The notes: a model not told the origin generated them from the sequence alone. Positions 15,001 to 19,812 are shown, numbered from the stretch's first letter. The stretch is DNA of 52,865 nt from an uncultured Ruminiclostridium sp. (GCA_947630685.1 CANRII010000003.1:1-52865), one strand, 5' to 3'. Program-made: numbers and translations.

Positions 15001-15977
15001 ACATCGGTGACGTCATATATCAATACGCCGCCTTCGTTTATCTTTCCTATAAAAGAACCTTCCAAGCTGTGGTAGTTTTGCATAGACGGGTTGGTATTCT
15101 CTACCGCCTTTCCGTCTATATACTGCCATTTAAGCAGGTCTTCATCCAGCACGCCTCCGCCGCTGATGTTGTCGTCTCTTCCGGCGCATTGAGGGATAAC
15201 GCCGAGTGAAAAGCCCTTTATCAAGCTGTCTTTATCCTTTGAGGTGTTTATGATAGTGGCTTTGTATACGGTATAGTTATACTTATCCCAAAGCACGGTA
15301 TGAGATATTTGCTGAAATTTGACGTCCCATTGAAGATTTGAACAGATAACGAAATATCTCGCCGCGGTATCGTCCTCAAGCGTTACCTCCGGAGCAGGGT
15401 CAAGCGTTTCCGGGTCGCTTACCTCGGAAGCACAGTACGTAGTATAGCCGCCCGCCACCTTAAACTCGCGGGAGGTATTCTGCTGAACACCGCTGTTAAA
15501 GCACAGCTTTAATTCCAACTCGAACGTGGTGCCGTATGGTGCAGTAATTGAACTGCTGCTGATCTTTAATTTTTGTCCGGCGGTGAATGCGTGGTCTGTT
15601 AACTCTGCTGCACCGGAAAGCGTTTCGCCGTTTTCGACCTCAACCACATATAACGACGGATCTACCAGCTTGAGGTACATATCTTTCGGTACTTCGAGCG
15701 TATAAAACGGATTTGACGCGCTTGAGCCCGCCTGAGTCAGACCGGGATTGAGCGTTACGGTAAAGTTGGCGCATTCTCCGTCACCGTGACCGATGAATAC
15801 TAAATTTCCGTTTTCAACACGTCCGCTTGTCGCATTAAGCGATATCGTGGGATCCGATATTGTCGTCGCGTATGCGATAAGTCCCTCCGGCAGTAATGTA
15901 ACGTCGGAGAATAATATAGCAAACCCCAGCACTAACGCCAGCGCTCTGTTAAAACCTTTCATCAGCCGTTCTTTCAT
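1..15977 (-). CDS. Giant secreted surface protein/adhesin with SdrD B-like domain (partial, C-terminus off window)
   Basis: Reading the minus strand from the ATG at 15977, I translated to the left edge without a stop or frameshift: 5,325 complete codons, C-terminus missing. The ATG has a good upstream ribosome site (GAAAGGA); a second in-frame ATG is codon 6. Residues 1-36 form a signal peptide (basic MKERLMKGFNR, hydrophobic core, likely cleavage after AYA). The rest is acidic, rich in Asp, Asn, Tyr and Thr, and reads as many beta-sandwich modules. Visible landmarks are a TPTPTP linker near residue 1640, a Cys-rich insert near 1808-1840 followed by an acidic Pro linker, an Asn-rich stretch near 3180, and from about 5209 an SdrD B-like/Cna-B-like domain (GYIGSYIWLDEN ... 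PGINGIKVELLNE). No sortase motif is visible, but the end is outside the window. A role in adhesion or cell-surface structure is inferred from domain type. The many plus-strand ORFs here are shadows. Confidence 0.9.
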   Translation of the reverse strand, partial: MKERLMKGFNRALALVLGFAILFSDVTLLPEGLIAYATTISDPTISLNATSGRVENGNLVFIGHGDGECANFTVTLNPGLTQAGSSASNPFYTLEVPKDMYLKLVDPSLYVVEVENGETLSGAAELTDHAFTAGQKLKISSSSITAPYGTTFELELKLCFNSGVQQNTSREFKVAGGYTTYCASEVSDPETLDPAPEVTLEDDTAARYFVICSNLQWDVKFQQISHTVLWDKYNYTVYKATIINTSKDKDSLIKGFSLGVIPQCAGRDDNISGGGVLDEDLLKWQYIDGKAVENTNPSMQNYHSLEGSFIGKINEGGVLIYDVTDVSEEDLENWDLVSFSNVTQPTLPYTIDTNRQITLGCSDTPIQADNSETATKINSRTYIFAVPYTTNITVTPERKDSFGEYQVFQVPKSYDTVYFGDGNYTWTKQYNFPENIYKAVDKFSHKKFVYEDIDGVETISDKKTVAIRGEGSYFLGDFENKGNIPLFDAYAEDSLDQDGTDSDTEFLLKRISFIMGEEPLDGEEAEAFEFTDWFRKENTVEFQFESAGKSEFVPLGTVTDGGVTEGLKSYETAWSITDVDTLIDGYISSNPGARFTGKFRIHFKEKILPGEKLHGRIEINGIAPDGDVYPNELVTQYVHKIWVPKSAHEDAETYREFQVYLEQEQATIETEPADPLIEVEAYTPDTVNGGTLYANALDVPINMPDSGFRYKLGNQSEISDLIPGVFSSGDLLNKRGTENVLKYGLITEKIIFSKGLLEKIDGQQNISEITLYFPAKDNTRTPVTLKGSELQNLLVEGEDGSVYLPNTIDKWKGKNLLSADIKFATFEKKTPISEEVYVAFDGKPNYVTGGQNEKNPISVPFSPKGVFKTDYSNNEFNDSAEDSAKMYVTTIDLHITGHSFNKNPDPEETSSENTISSGNRQPNEYSLTVPNKLDDTGYYFEVLNKSLAPMGSADILIALPGIEQLTDGEKTKITGFDTKTITITNSGIADIESITLYDWDSAAPGEDVTGTPVTFKADEDGNITITVSDYTDIEKLKYIVIRCSDYRGQSVVDGKESLKVELTGNSDGYGDLYANMTVTPDNESMKSRELTLKNLLKVEKPALSIEADIYYYGKKGEDQKDSTLSDANRNAFAVPYDRDLNFRITAVNRGKSVLDDGELIINLPINDSTKGDEAHTGFHTTKLVLNKGLLDKFEKVLSVVFYDIDDMDGGVAFTYDKDAGTLTAGDKTFTAEKGLFTIEEKDLIELGIDNLGRIAFEGEKFEIYTGEKSDVTEEEAYTGWVEFYGFADSNFGENRYLTVQGNNYLDGLHADTYTINRNDSAQMTVSKMYFDTVIVAGYRDAGSTSGRFDKVSTSLEHVARYWKTTNNGPFNDNSELDIGYKSIGSFMVDFRQYLQYGATLPIAYPAVKGNMDSQEHQSLNYVTSRSFNTAANVNMTVTLPTDNFDAYYLKVDPRAKDYFNYITVVTKDGKEYKIYKSEWQNNSVEGDGDNKFFRINLLGNLNDEDKDGDRYKTVPADEKNELYYRQPAKNYSEALKSQQQIAKIIINLDINKAAAKDGKALDPDYGTWYKADDQTTKFMFEVTGRFYNEGDCHATVGADLVVGDKCVTGYTERDGAKAKVRKQFGQTVPEDESGTPTPTPVSSWSYWDKYFFYTSWYWGDKATDVYDARHLVSNAYVYVYPEYNNILKGVKNSKGTWTLKSGTDANDNVIFGESYEYAVAFYQQSMRNSDYNSTDTYPATDSLKNNWHYENAMDWTGKHGYTDTVELTDTLPLIEYDAATKYHGFLTRKIYISKALYDYIDKIELQLKYDKPPECTCTGEKRCSAESYNKDCDVCAGNFANCKISGSSEPEPDPDPEPGSIALTSISELEPVGDVITIDKDNIKELKLSSEEGKEDYYEIIIAYTEDEKKPDGALVLPENKFLQSYKIYMSDLPGNCESASELNQTNMPKPTDFGNSSSDRDIYVAGDVYIIYEDNDTEKKNATNTMESKSFMEDKTDAYKTVTDTARYMGYRLPYQLGVKLEKYNEKSDDVNADVNSEVYDYQINNLDPSVTAYKVSIQNRPDVNTVKDSSGALDGSGVSTHVSGVKVTNTLNDYYRLKNIYVPRDFVEGTWFNLTEITLNYGKNNTPQSFTLSELKEGEYSKYFKLTEDEEYYAFNVNDFLKDNLGELATYTTDNTEAVYYKEFVKSFVISFNAVKPLRENKMFVPNESVLDGGQWLTPAQPDYSGIVMDENDQLPHDADGNLEVDVKMPEGHAYYYDGIFVDRTREDIEKDAWTIDSRPSSISPDLTNYVTNYYNTSYYLRNTIDTPTLNTVTAADLNAGKFTAMTSDTVEDVHLRNRVAEMKVDMDIVGAGENNDTFAFDMDAKTEGGENDELNVDISHLMPYDYVEYKLTLNAGDNAKNTLLPLYHPDIRFTAPNGQRIIGWTIESNGTGISSSNITARSGEDILLSGKEYYFDADDNDTNYKVLDISVGELPDTLAGKDVIDDSQWTVKPGTGIVIRVKTQLIPEGDLTEGSKIMNASGSNWSQYPRYEAAARHTHTYSQYEIYRTDGTGDTRAYNKILSYKLDTEYTKYDNQAIHFLRGKVTGTSAFYGSTKENTYISRIYNEMSFYNSHDLDIDYAYVDNTDQYDGQEMTITLKEKDGKTSSKKIYNDARHNMDSVTYTVNFGHKDTYGNFLKDFDLTEPVDFKHPTKDEKATVWYLFMTADSSFTDEGIYSSGYKTEWKEEGEISTTDPNNPYYIRNAIGVRWTFYDVPAYDSGSVTEITAKQPFELTGVGRYRDVRKAAGAATNVESKDTYNMQLDANVVFYHEHTENVTNTVSGVEGDKSEIFTGKTELEGSGKTDEDILRERPMLTLHTQIFDKDSEAKTVYDPKATQKLGYRPGDTMWFKTTVKNNNPATTTGKDLQGRLLNPVIFDKIPEYIQTAEITETESATVDNGCTGDFSIVWYDVSGNPKSDIKYKITKKDYTAPDYGGDMIVTKDDKDGYSMASNPQFADIVLDSTNVENTERTFSVYKIAFEDVALEPGERIEIQYKVIARENDLPLAYTKRNGSSDIKGDSVYVDYYPKMGEYYQTAAGGYYDTASYPYVGGIGWNHGDKYVTYTGYTKQFANANNLMDMNYLYHDVAVSGDINPNIDKYQYLKDAEVYMPGSGDSNASTNGKGEASSTKNGNGNNNRLDDYDMNSGNNQQATYYKPVADTEADYNKLPTPDNRHYALAKESQDDRDYYALLMKLRENSVDDWSDGHEAPLIWAQARVHLQTAWLAGSSQLIGENSAAAGKEYLPTNYYNNRYDVDYNYLTNTDNQTYDYRDYNQRMRLFNDDSITTLEYYQEFTTRLGAYNYGDWDIENGIEFTYIMPEGVEPSAFTEEYDGVISSDKKSELAAKIANGITVKTNNGPSNNMDLKSVTADIEVEILQAPGDTDRKYQTPDMMLDPELSKSNMNKTDDSYGNIYDKSDAYQGYNAEEASWVLKITVKSPLKKWFGRKADNGYIMLVDIPSRVYKTPDDEYMYDQVLVRPAEPSKELYYQIYDISSHWGNTYNYAVENNISNYTDATLLDVGSCKNEARTDSYGANISTQYAGMDFIYNGYLHTNDIDDTRNSVPQNHQFFTRYVNGSPNMPYINGMNIGNREMYDCYTTAEDKDMQTKNSFSNGSRSTYASTGTRAHIRKPFLRTWTTVGDENNTIDPYKYYLNSDGDTSELNIHVENQYYLQKYIPNHEQNYNSDGKTPNSTPVNKYYKWEHTYSTDGGNMGTLYYPVVTDILPYGIVPKAVDGTLFSKTDSENVDKVLDWKLAKGVKELYDYKVEYLKELKRFKITFFAKDITLRNENKATLKSGESMTFSFKFFTECQPEGTEDELLQYEQNHTFVSSRLENFKFIIDSEVKDAAADNPYWVGNKPQTSYGQTAYVTAGNPINDQREDRIGNIPDIQRSVTINGKERTYSLIDAADIAADSKSKQGGDVRYWEEEGVADGDHETGAEVILESWQGDEILDHVDVNLNGEKVTNDNIDSGVYTTNRIRIKSPSVKNDSFVSVNEATANYTDSKFASSGTWLGDYGWLGGRGYTQDKGADSKEDLRYYHTNTDKTDKTNDTVEGIQSVQYGDTLYYYSEIYNKYSDNVRDTKELIKYEQQGDVTHAKIVVTFVLPKIVTYNAVKGDFYLLYKRAGSEGEPIRITKDALEKLGFDVQIERKENKVDLTETVKLTITTPGDQITKYQDFVDGKKLPGYFGNGDVMVVGIPARIDRAEAPDGTDPVLGGDKVWDGDYHADTYVTLDDTDGKYLDGELKGTVSYDDTNVEYIYPANYGDDGDHTDIYASDKTAKVLLLKPAASIRVDTSEPRVEMVNPDIGDDYKIVDDVSVKGAKQMLMYIDQAVNTGGAVRSFTIDYRIPYRGTSGATLNPAKPTDKPTPGSVLGIASGLWELPSYLGEETIAELKEKLKLRVYVQCAEMPGGENELLEPEYYSGEKIEPGDVTAIISENDDGDVTIDDITGNIGETPVWIELSPKDGFSIDKNHFIAINDGRLRATIYQVRYVVEAEEKGKDGELLLVPSGFRLDIDADGYNGYKALEDRESDVEMDEADPNRHNVDRPLPDSVTTEAEFAPNIDNMTVSKPGGNAAFVALTRTNTAPDKLHVNHFASVHSQYSDYEDENSGVISADTARAGYYVSSQNPVLAIDVNSWNFSAINDTERGWKDNITIKSSDGIPTLKYSVTMHNFTQADIERAIEEGNVGLQNKEADNTTDPGISVVLPYIQNLNTSEDFFTNVSDNYEESFLHKDYTRKLVGESSFSLKDMQWAWYVIDSDGNRVEETELTFDGFRSYNKPTEVTTSSTVELKVLNWSFKGTLKPGQKLVVEYMLPIRTSGVIGNSALLNTKGYGFKKGSFSPYLPSEESDSVHAYVPDTRDINDNGMANSEITIVHTVGGITFEESAQMKDSKLSFSEYGNGRTEGGKDNNSPSLVPEGTVYGFESALSNSSRSNVFTNPIIYDVLPYDDDDNITDTGKRGTDKGSTWRGYLRPESVKVKDTGDGEEKVLVDGTDVNIWVGPFNYNNGNITKADMDSIKDLPRVPTVSDGDWDAKKAGFYTPLQGNDNWKHTHNYVKLSELTGMKSKLSDTDYELLRRNIQVLYVEPKKGYELRPQHKLSVTYEMDAPINLPSAPAYVNEDTMTSSDLREAVKDYSGWNNFADTADGQVINKSASAGVALVTPPDKGYIGSYIWLDENYNTELDEGEYITKNVTVDTPEGEKTIFSRKLFDHATQDLDYDGKPDDPGINGIKVELLNEYGLPVNAYGEAVKLYEGRYCKVDEKTGKFLINEIEGTHVYATY

Positions 15978-16071
15978 AACAGATTTCCTTTCTGCACCCA
16001 TGCAAGATCCATATTTCAGCTTTCATATACACCCAAAAAGTATACAAATGTATAAAGTCGATAATAGAAAT

Positions 16072-16126
16072 GTAAATTTCAACCCTCGTATATGTTATAC
16101 AACATATATGTTTTGTTGAAATTTAC
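16072..16126 (-). promoter_or_regulatory. Stem-loop in the 5' leader of the giant gene
   Basis: A perfect 12-bp inverted repeat, GTAAATTTCAAC (16072-16083) and GTTGAAATTTAC (16115-16126), encloses a second inverted repeat ATATGTT/AACATAT (16090-16096, 16101-16107). With transcription starting near 16217 this lies inside the roughly 240-nt untranslated leader of the giant surface-protein gene, about 95 nt before the start codon. It could be an mRNA-stabilising or regulatory hairpin, or a protein-binding site. I do not recognise a known riboswitch class. Confidence 0.6.
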
Positions 16127-16189
16127 GCCATTCTTGAATTTTACTTTTCCCCTGTAAAATCCCGTAGTTAAGTCGAATAACGGTAATCA

Positions 16190-16201
16190 GTACATATGTA
16201 C
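16190..16201. promoter_or_regulatory. 12-bp palindrome just downstream of the giant-gene promoter
   Basis: GTACATATGTAC is a perfect palindrome located about 16-27 nt after the inferred transcription start. Another GTAC-based inverted repeat (TTGTAC-N5-GTACAA, 16258-16274) sits immediately upstream of the -35. Their symmetrical placement suggests binding sites for one regulator; this is inference. Confidence 0.4.
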
Positions 16202-16223
16202 TCGTATACGACCCCATGGTATA

Positions 16224-16252
16224 ATTGTATCATATTTTGCCAAAATTGTCAA
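16224..16252 (-). promoter_or_regulatory. Sigma-A-type promoter for the giant surface-protein gene
   Basis: On the minus strand TTGACA (16247-16252) and TACAAT (16224-16229) are separated by exactly 17 bp. This is the nearest strong promoter to the start codon and predicts an untranslated leader of about 240 nt. An inverted repeat, TTGTAC-N5-GTACAA, abuts the -35 on its upstream side. Confidence 0.75.
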
Positions 16253-16294
16253 TACTATTGTACAAAAAGTACAAAAAATTAAATTTTGGGATTT

Positions 16295-16364
16295 GGGGGC
16301 GCTGCCCCCAGACCCCCTTTATGGGGCTCCGCCCCAAACCCCCGCAAGGGGGAATGTTTCCCCC
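16295..16364. repeat. Cluster of G/C-rich hairpins (REP-like intergenic sequence)
   Basis: Three consecutive perfect hairpins: GGGGGC-gct-GCCCCC (16295-16309), GGGGC-tcc-GCCCC (16323-16335) and CCCCC-gcaa-GGGGG (16339-16352). The last G-run can pair alternatively with TTTCCCCC at 16357-16364. The sequence is very different in composition from its A/T-rich surroundings and has no coding sense. It resembles high-copy palindromic intergenic repeats; copy number cannot be judged from one window. Confidence 0.6.
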
Positions 16365-16471
16365 TTGACCCCCTACATGTTTCCAGATATACCGCTGCAT
16401 ACGAAATACAAGGGATAATCCTTATCCGAATTTATCCACCTCCGCTGATTCCTCCGACAGGACACCCAGGA

Positions 16472-16505
16472 TAGGGGAAAGGCGACCTACGGTTCCTTTC
16501 CCCTA
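16472..16505. other. 11-bp stem-loop in non-coding spacer
   Basis: TAGGGGAAAGG (16472-16482) pairs perfectly with CCTTTCCCCTA (16495-16505) across a 12-nt loop. The spacer around it (about 16365-16770) shows no convincing gene. The 62-codon and 102-codon ORFs there have no ribosome binding site and low-complexity sequence. Confidence 0.45.
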
Positions 16506-16769
16506 CCCTCGGTTTCCTTTCGGACTTTTCTTCCTCACCCGACCCCTATCCGTCCCTTTATTCACGTTATAGGCTCTGTCTATCCGCTACGGTTTATCAG
16601 ATTCCGTCCTGGCTGCAATTTCCCTTTAATTGCGCCCCCTATGAAGGGCACTTGAAACTCTGCAATACAGTACGTCCGAAACGTTGCAGCTTTGCATTTG
16701 GCTGCTTGGCGTAAGCATTATAAAGTTCTTTTATTATCTTGTTATCTTTTTGACCGTGCGCTTTTACCC

Positions 16770-16954
16770 TTTGATTTCGGAGAAATCAAAACAACTATCC
16801 GCGCCAGCGGATAGTATGCCCACACCGCCCCATTTGTTTGGGGCTCCGCTCTCGAGAGCAAAGCTATCGACGACTATTCGCGAAGCGGATAGTTTACAAG
16901 CACCCGATTTTTTATTTTTGTGCTACCGATATACTCATGTTAGCGGACAGTTTA
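16770..16954. repeat. Array of short hairpins with repeated AGCGGAYAGT unit
   Basis: Consecutive short hairpins: TTTGATTTC/GAAATCAAA (16770-16790), ACTATCCGC/GCGGATAGT (16794-16815), the palindrome GCTCTCGAGAGC (16848-16859) and ACTATTCGC/GCGGATAGT (16873-16893). The unit AGCGGATAGT recurs at 16806 and 16884, and a variant AGCGGACAGTTTA occurs at 16942. The repeats are imperfectly spaced and do not look like CRISPR. Confidence 0.5.
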
Positions 16955-17020
16955 TAAACGCGTGCTTTTTTTTGGCGGAACCAAAGCCCTGATCAATCGG
17001 ATTTTACCCCACCTATATAC

Positions 17021-17050
17021 AAAAATATCCCTCCCATTTACGGGAGGGAT
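17021..17050 (-). terminator. Rho-independent terminator of the flavoprotein gene
   Basis: ATCCCTCCC/GGGAGGGAT forms a 9-bp stem with a 6-nt loop. On the minus strand it is followed by ATTTTTG, 20 nt beyond the stop codon of the gene at 17070. Confidence 0.8.
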
Positions 17051-17069
17051 TTGAGCAGATGATATGAAA

Positions 17070-17618
17070 TTAAGGATCTATAGAGTTTATCGTTTTGTCC
17101 ATTATCTCCTTTTCGTCAAAGCCGACTACGTCCAGCATCTCCGCCTTTATCAGCTTTACCTCTTTTATACCGAAATAATCGCGGGCAAGCGTGCGGATAT
17201 ATTCATACCCGTACCTATTGTCGAGAGGACCTCCGGCGGTGGTGACAAAGTACAGCTTTTCGGCTTTGCACAGCCCCTGCGGTCTGCCGTCCTCATCGTA
17301 GCGGGAAACTATCCCGGTAATGTAGATGTTTTCTATATACGCCTTGAGCACCGCCGGAAACGAAAGATCCCAAAACGGCGCGGCTATTACGATAGTATCG
17401 GCGGCCGCCCATTGCCTTGCGTACTTAAACTCGGGGTCGCCGTATTCCCCCGAGCTGATAAGCCTTTCCCGCTTTGCCAATCGCTCGGCGTCAAGAAATT
17501 TAAGTCCCTCTTTATAAAGGTAAAGCTCCTCATGCTCGCCCAGTTTTTCAAGCAATGCCTTTGCAAGTATTCGCGTTCTGGAATTTTCCCTGGCGCAGCA
17601 ATCTATATAAAGCGTCAT
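17070..17618 (-). CDS. NAD(P)H-dependent FMN oxidoreductase, flavodoxin-like fold (azoreductase-type)
   Basis: The 182-residue protein has the layout of the Flavodoxin_2/AcpD family of FMN-dependent NAD(P)H quinone/azo reductases. An N-terminal beta-strand is followed by a short phosphate-binding loop (CCARENSRT), then the family segment APFWDLSFPAVLKAYIENI around residues 80-98, and TTAGG near residue 130, which contacts FMN in relatives. The expected role is two-electron reduction of quinones or azo and nitro compounds in the cytoplasm; the true substrate cannot be read from sequence. It is transcribed alone between two hairpins, downstream of the GH31 gene. Start ATG at 17618 follows a GGGAGAGAAAA-type ribosome site. 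Length is typical of short members of the family. Confidence 0.85.
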   Translation of the reverse strand: MTLYIDCCARENSRTRILAKALLEKLGEHEELYLYKEGLKFLDAERLAKRERLISSGEYGDPEFKYARQWAAADTIVIAAPFWDLSFPAVLKAYIENIYITGIVSRYDEDGRPQGLCKAEKLYFVTTAGGPLDNRYGYEYIRTLARDYFGIKEVKLIKAEMLDVVGFDEKEIMDKTINSIDP

Positions 17619-17636
17619 TTTTCTCTCCCTTAAACA

Positions 17637-17667
17637 TTCTGCCGAAGGTGTTACGCCTTCGGCAGAA
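17637..17667 (-). terminator. Stem-loop between GH31 gene and flavoprotein gene
   Basis: TTCTGCCGAAGG and CCTTCGGCAGAA form a perfect 12-bp stem around a 7-nt loop just after the GH31 stop codon. The minus-strand tail TGTTTAA is only weakly T-rich, so termination may be partial, with some read-through into the flavoprotein gene. Confidence 0.6.
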
Positions 17668-17678
17668 ACGAAACGTTG

Positions 17679-19700
17679 TTAGATTTTTTCAAATACCGGC
17701 ATATAATCAATAGGCGCGTCTACTTTTACGGTCTGTCCTCCGGTGAATGTTTCTGAGGTGGAGGTCAGCTTCCAGTTACCCTCGGGTAGATATACCTCTC
17801 TTTCAAACTGATCAAGACTAAAGATAGGAGCTACCAGATACTTCTCACCGAACATATACTGATCGTTGATATCCCAGCATTTCTCGTCGTTCGGGAATTC
17901 GTAGAACATCGCCCTGATAAGCGGCGAGCCGTTGGTATGCGCTTCCTCGTACAGCTTTTTGATATAGTCGTGCATTTCTATGCGGATATCGTAATACTTG
18001 CGCATTATCTTGTAATTATCCTCGCCGTAGCTCCAAAGCTCGTTGGGCTGGCCGGTGTGCAGGTATCCGCCGCCCCAGTCGCGGGTGTCCAGCGGGGGTA
18101 TGTTGTACGGACCTCTGTCGCCGTGCATACGCAGCACCGCCGAGTATACCGCGAACTGATACCATCTGATAAGCAGCTGTCTGAAATCCGGGTCGTTTAC
18201 GTCGTCGGTCATAAAGCCGCCTATATCGGTAGTCCACCACGGTATTCCCGCAAGACCCATATTCAGTCCGCATTGCAGCTGATCCTTGAACGCCTCAAAG
18301 GTTGAGGGCACGTCGCCCGACCATACCACGTTGCCGTATTTCTGCGAGCCTGCCCATGCGCATCTGAGCAGATTCACCACCGGCTTGCCGTCCTTTTTCA
18401 TCTCGTCGTAGAATACGCGGCTGTACATCTGCGGGTACATGTTGCTGACCTCCAGCGCGGGGCCGGCAGAGTATCTGTAATTCTCAAAATCATACACGCC
18501 GTAATCCGGTTCGGAGTTATCCAGCCAGAACGCGTCTATGCCGAGATCGTAGTAATTTTTCTTGCATACTTCCCATACATATTTGCGGGTCTCGGGATTG
18601 AACGGGTCTATCTCCACGCAGTCGCCCTGATAATCGTAGGTCTGCTGCGCGCCGCGCTCCGTTCTTATAAGAAGTCCCTTTTCCATCATGGGATAGAAAT
18701 TCTCGCTCTTTCTGTCCACCGACGGCCATACCGAAACGATGACTTTAATGCCCATGCTGTGCAGCTCGTCCACCATCGCCTTGGGGTCGGGCCAGTATTG
18801 CTTGTCGAATTTCCAGTCGCCCTGAACCGTCCAATGGAAAAAGTCTATCACTATCTGGTCTATCTTTATGCCCTCTTTTTGGTACTGACGTGCGACGGTC
18901 AACACCTCGTCCTGAGTGCGGTATCTCAGCTTGCACTGCCACAATCCCATAAGCTCTTCCGGGAACATATCCGCATGTCCGGTCGCCTTGGTGTAGTTAT
19001 CTATTATCTGCTTGGGAGTATCGGCGGCGGTTATGTAGTAATCCATCTCGCGGGTGGAGCGTGCTATCCATTCGGTGTAGTTCTTACCGAAGGTAACGCG
19101 TCCCACGGCGGGATTGTTCCACAAAAAGCCGTAGCCCAGCGAGGACACCGCGAACGGCACGGATATCTGGGAGTTGCGCTGTGCAAGCTCCAGCCCGCAG
19201 CCCTTAAGGTCAAGGCAGCCGTCCTGATACTGTCCCATGCCGAATATCTTTTCGCTGTCGTTCGGCTCGAATTTTACGTTCAGCGAATATTCAGTACCGC
19301 CGAAAACGCCTTTCCACTCGCGGTTTATCACCTTAAGGCAGCGGCTGCTCTTGGAGATAGTGCCGTCGTACATACGAAAATACTCGCGCAGTATCAGATC
19401 GTCGTCCCTGTAGAATGAGATGATACCCACGAAGTTCACTACCGCCTTTATCCTGCCATTGGTGATAGAGGCGATCTCGCGCTTATCTATATTTCCGTCG
19501 CCTGCCCAATGGTCGATAAGCTCGGTCTTTACCACCGCCTCGGTCTTTTCCGGCGTTTCGGTAAGCGCCCAATCATTGCCGGTGAATTTTCCGAGCATGG
19601 TGCTGCGCACTCTGAAAGAATCCTTGCCCCATGCTTCTATGCGGAGCATTTCGCCGTTATTATAACATACCAATGCCCCGTTATCGTTTTCAAATCTCAT
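17679..19700 (-). CDS. Glycoside hydrolase family 31 (alpha-xylosidase/alpha-glucosidase type)
   Basis: The 673-residue protein has the GH31 order: an N-terminal beta-sandwich (about 1-230), a (beta/alpha)8 barrel (about 240-580) and a C-terminal beta domain. The catalytic nucleophile is expected at D394 in FWLDNSEPD and the acid/base at D463 in WSGDVPSTF. Further barrel motifs are IVIDFFHW and WWTTDIGGF. GH31 enzymes release alpha-linked glucose or xylose with retention of configuration; the W-x-D-x-x-EP form fits alpha-xylosidases and related transferases, but the exact sugar is uncertain. No signal peptide is present, so it acts on imported oligosaccharides in the cytoplasm. Start ATG at 19700 has an AGGAGG site 6 nt upstream. 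It has its own consensus promoter, divergent from the LytTR regulator gene. Confidence 0.92.
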   Translation of the reverse strand: MRFENDNGALVCYNNGEMLRIEAWGKDSFRVRSTMLGKFTGNDWALTETPEKTEAVVKTELIDHWAGDGNIDKREIASITNGRIKAVVNFVGIISFYRDDDLILREYFRMYDGTISKSSRCLKVINREWKGVFGGTEYSLNVKFEPNDSEKIFGMGQYQDGCLDLKGCGLELAQRNSQISVPFAVSSLGYGFLWNNPAVGRVTFGKNYTEWIARSTREMDYYITAADTPKQIIDNYTKATGHADMFPEELMGLWQCKLRYRTQDEVLTVARQYQKEGIKIDQIVIDFFHWTVQGDWKFDKQYWPDPKAMVDELHSMGIKVIVSVWPSVDRKSENFYPMMEKGLLIRTERGAQQTYDYQGDCVEIDPFNPETRKYVWEVCKKNYYDLGIDAFWLDNSEPDYGVYDFENYRYSAGPALEVSNMYPQMYSRVFYDEMKKDGKPVVNLLRCAWAGSQKYGNVVWSGDVPSTFEAFKDQLQCGLNMGLAGIPWWTTDIGGFMTDDVNDPDFRQLLIRWYQFAVYSAVLRMHGDRGPYNIPPLDTRDWGGGYLHTGQPNELWSYGEDNYKIMRKYYDIRIEMHDYIKKLYEEAHTNGSPLIRAMFYEFPNDEKCWDINDQYMFGEKYLVAPIFSLDQFEREVYLPEGNWKLTSTSETFTGGQTVKVDAPIDYMPVFEKI

Positions 19701-19742
19701 AAAGCTCCTCCTGTATCAAAAGCTTACGTTAATGATAAGTCC

Positions 19743-19771
19743 ATTATACTATAAAACCGCCTGTTTGTCAA
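19743..19771 (-). promoter_or_regulatory. Consensus promoter for the GH31 gene
   Basis: Minus-strand TTGACA (19766-19771) and TATAAT (19743-19748) with a 17-bp spacer is a perfect sigma-A consensus. The leader is about 35 nt. Its -35 lies only 12 bp from the -35 of the divergent LytTR promoter, so one bound protein could affect both. Confidence 0.85.
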
Positions 19772-19778
19772 TCAGCAA

Positions 19779-19808
19779 ACCTCTTGGCTTTTTTATAAAA
19801 ATATGCTA
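19779..19808 (+). repeat. 30-bp promoter-containing direct repeat, copy 1
   Basis: Thirty bases here are identical to 23059-23088, upstream of the tyrosine phosphatase gene. Each copy covers the -35, the whole spacer and the extended -10 TGC of a promoter; identity ends inside the -10 hexamer (TAAAAT here, TATTAT there). Confidence 0.8.
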
Positions 19809-19812
19809 AAAT
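19784..19812 (+). promoter_or_regulatory. Promoter of the LytTR two-component operon
   Basis: TTGGCT (19784-19789), 17-bp spacer, TAAAAT (19807-19812), with an extended -10 TGC. It lies about 80 nt upstream of the response-regulator start and is divergent from the GH31 promoter. Confidence 0.7.

Noticed and set aside
18-15209. About forty plus-strand ORFs up to 340 codons (e.g. 9729-10751, 12051-12992, 14349-15209) opposite the giant gene
   Set aside because: All are antisense shadows of the single minus-strand frame. They lack ribosome sites and recognisable domains, and the minus frame has a signal peptide and domain structure.
16770-16954. CRISPR-like array
   Set aside because: The repeats are 9-13 bp, irregularly spaced and hairpin-forming, with no uniform spacers and no cas genes nearby.
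16286-16992. Small plus-strand ORFs 16286-16474 and 16684-16992
   Set aside because: They consist of translated hairpin repeats with no start signal or protein-like composition.
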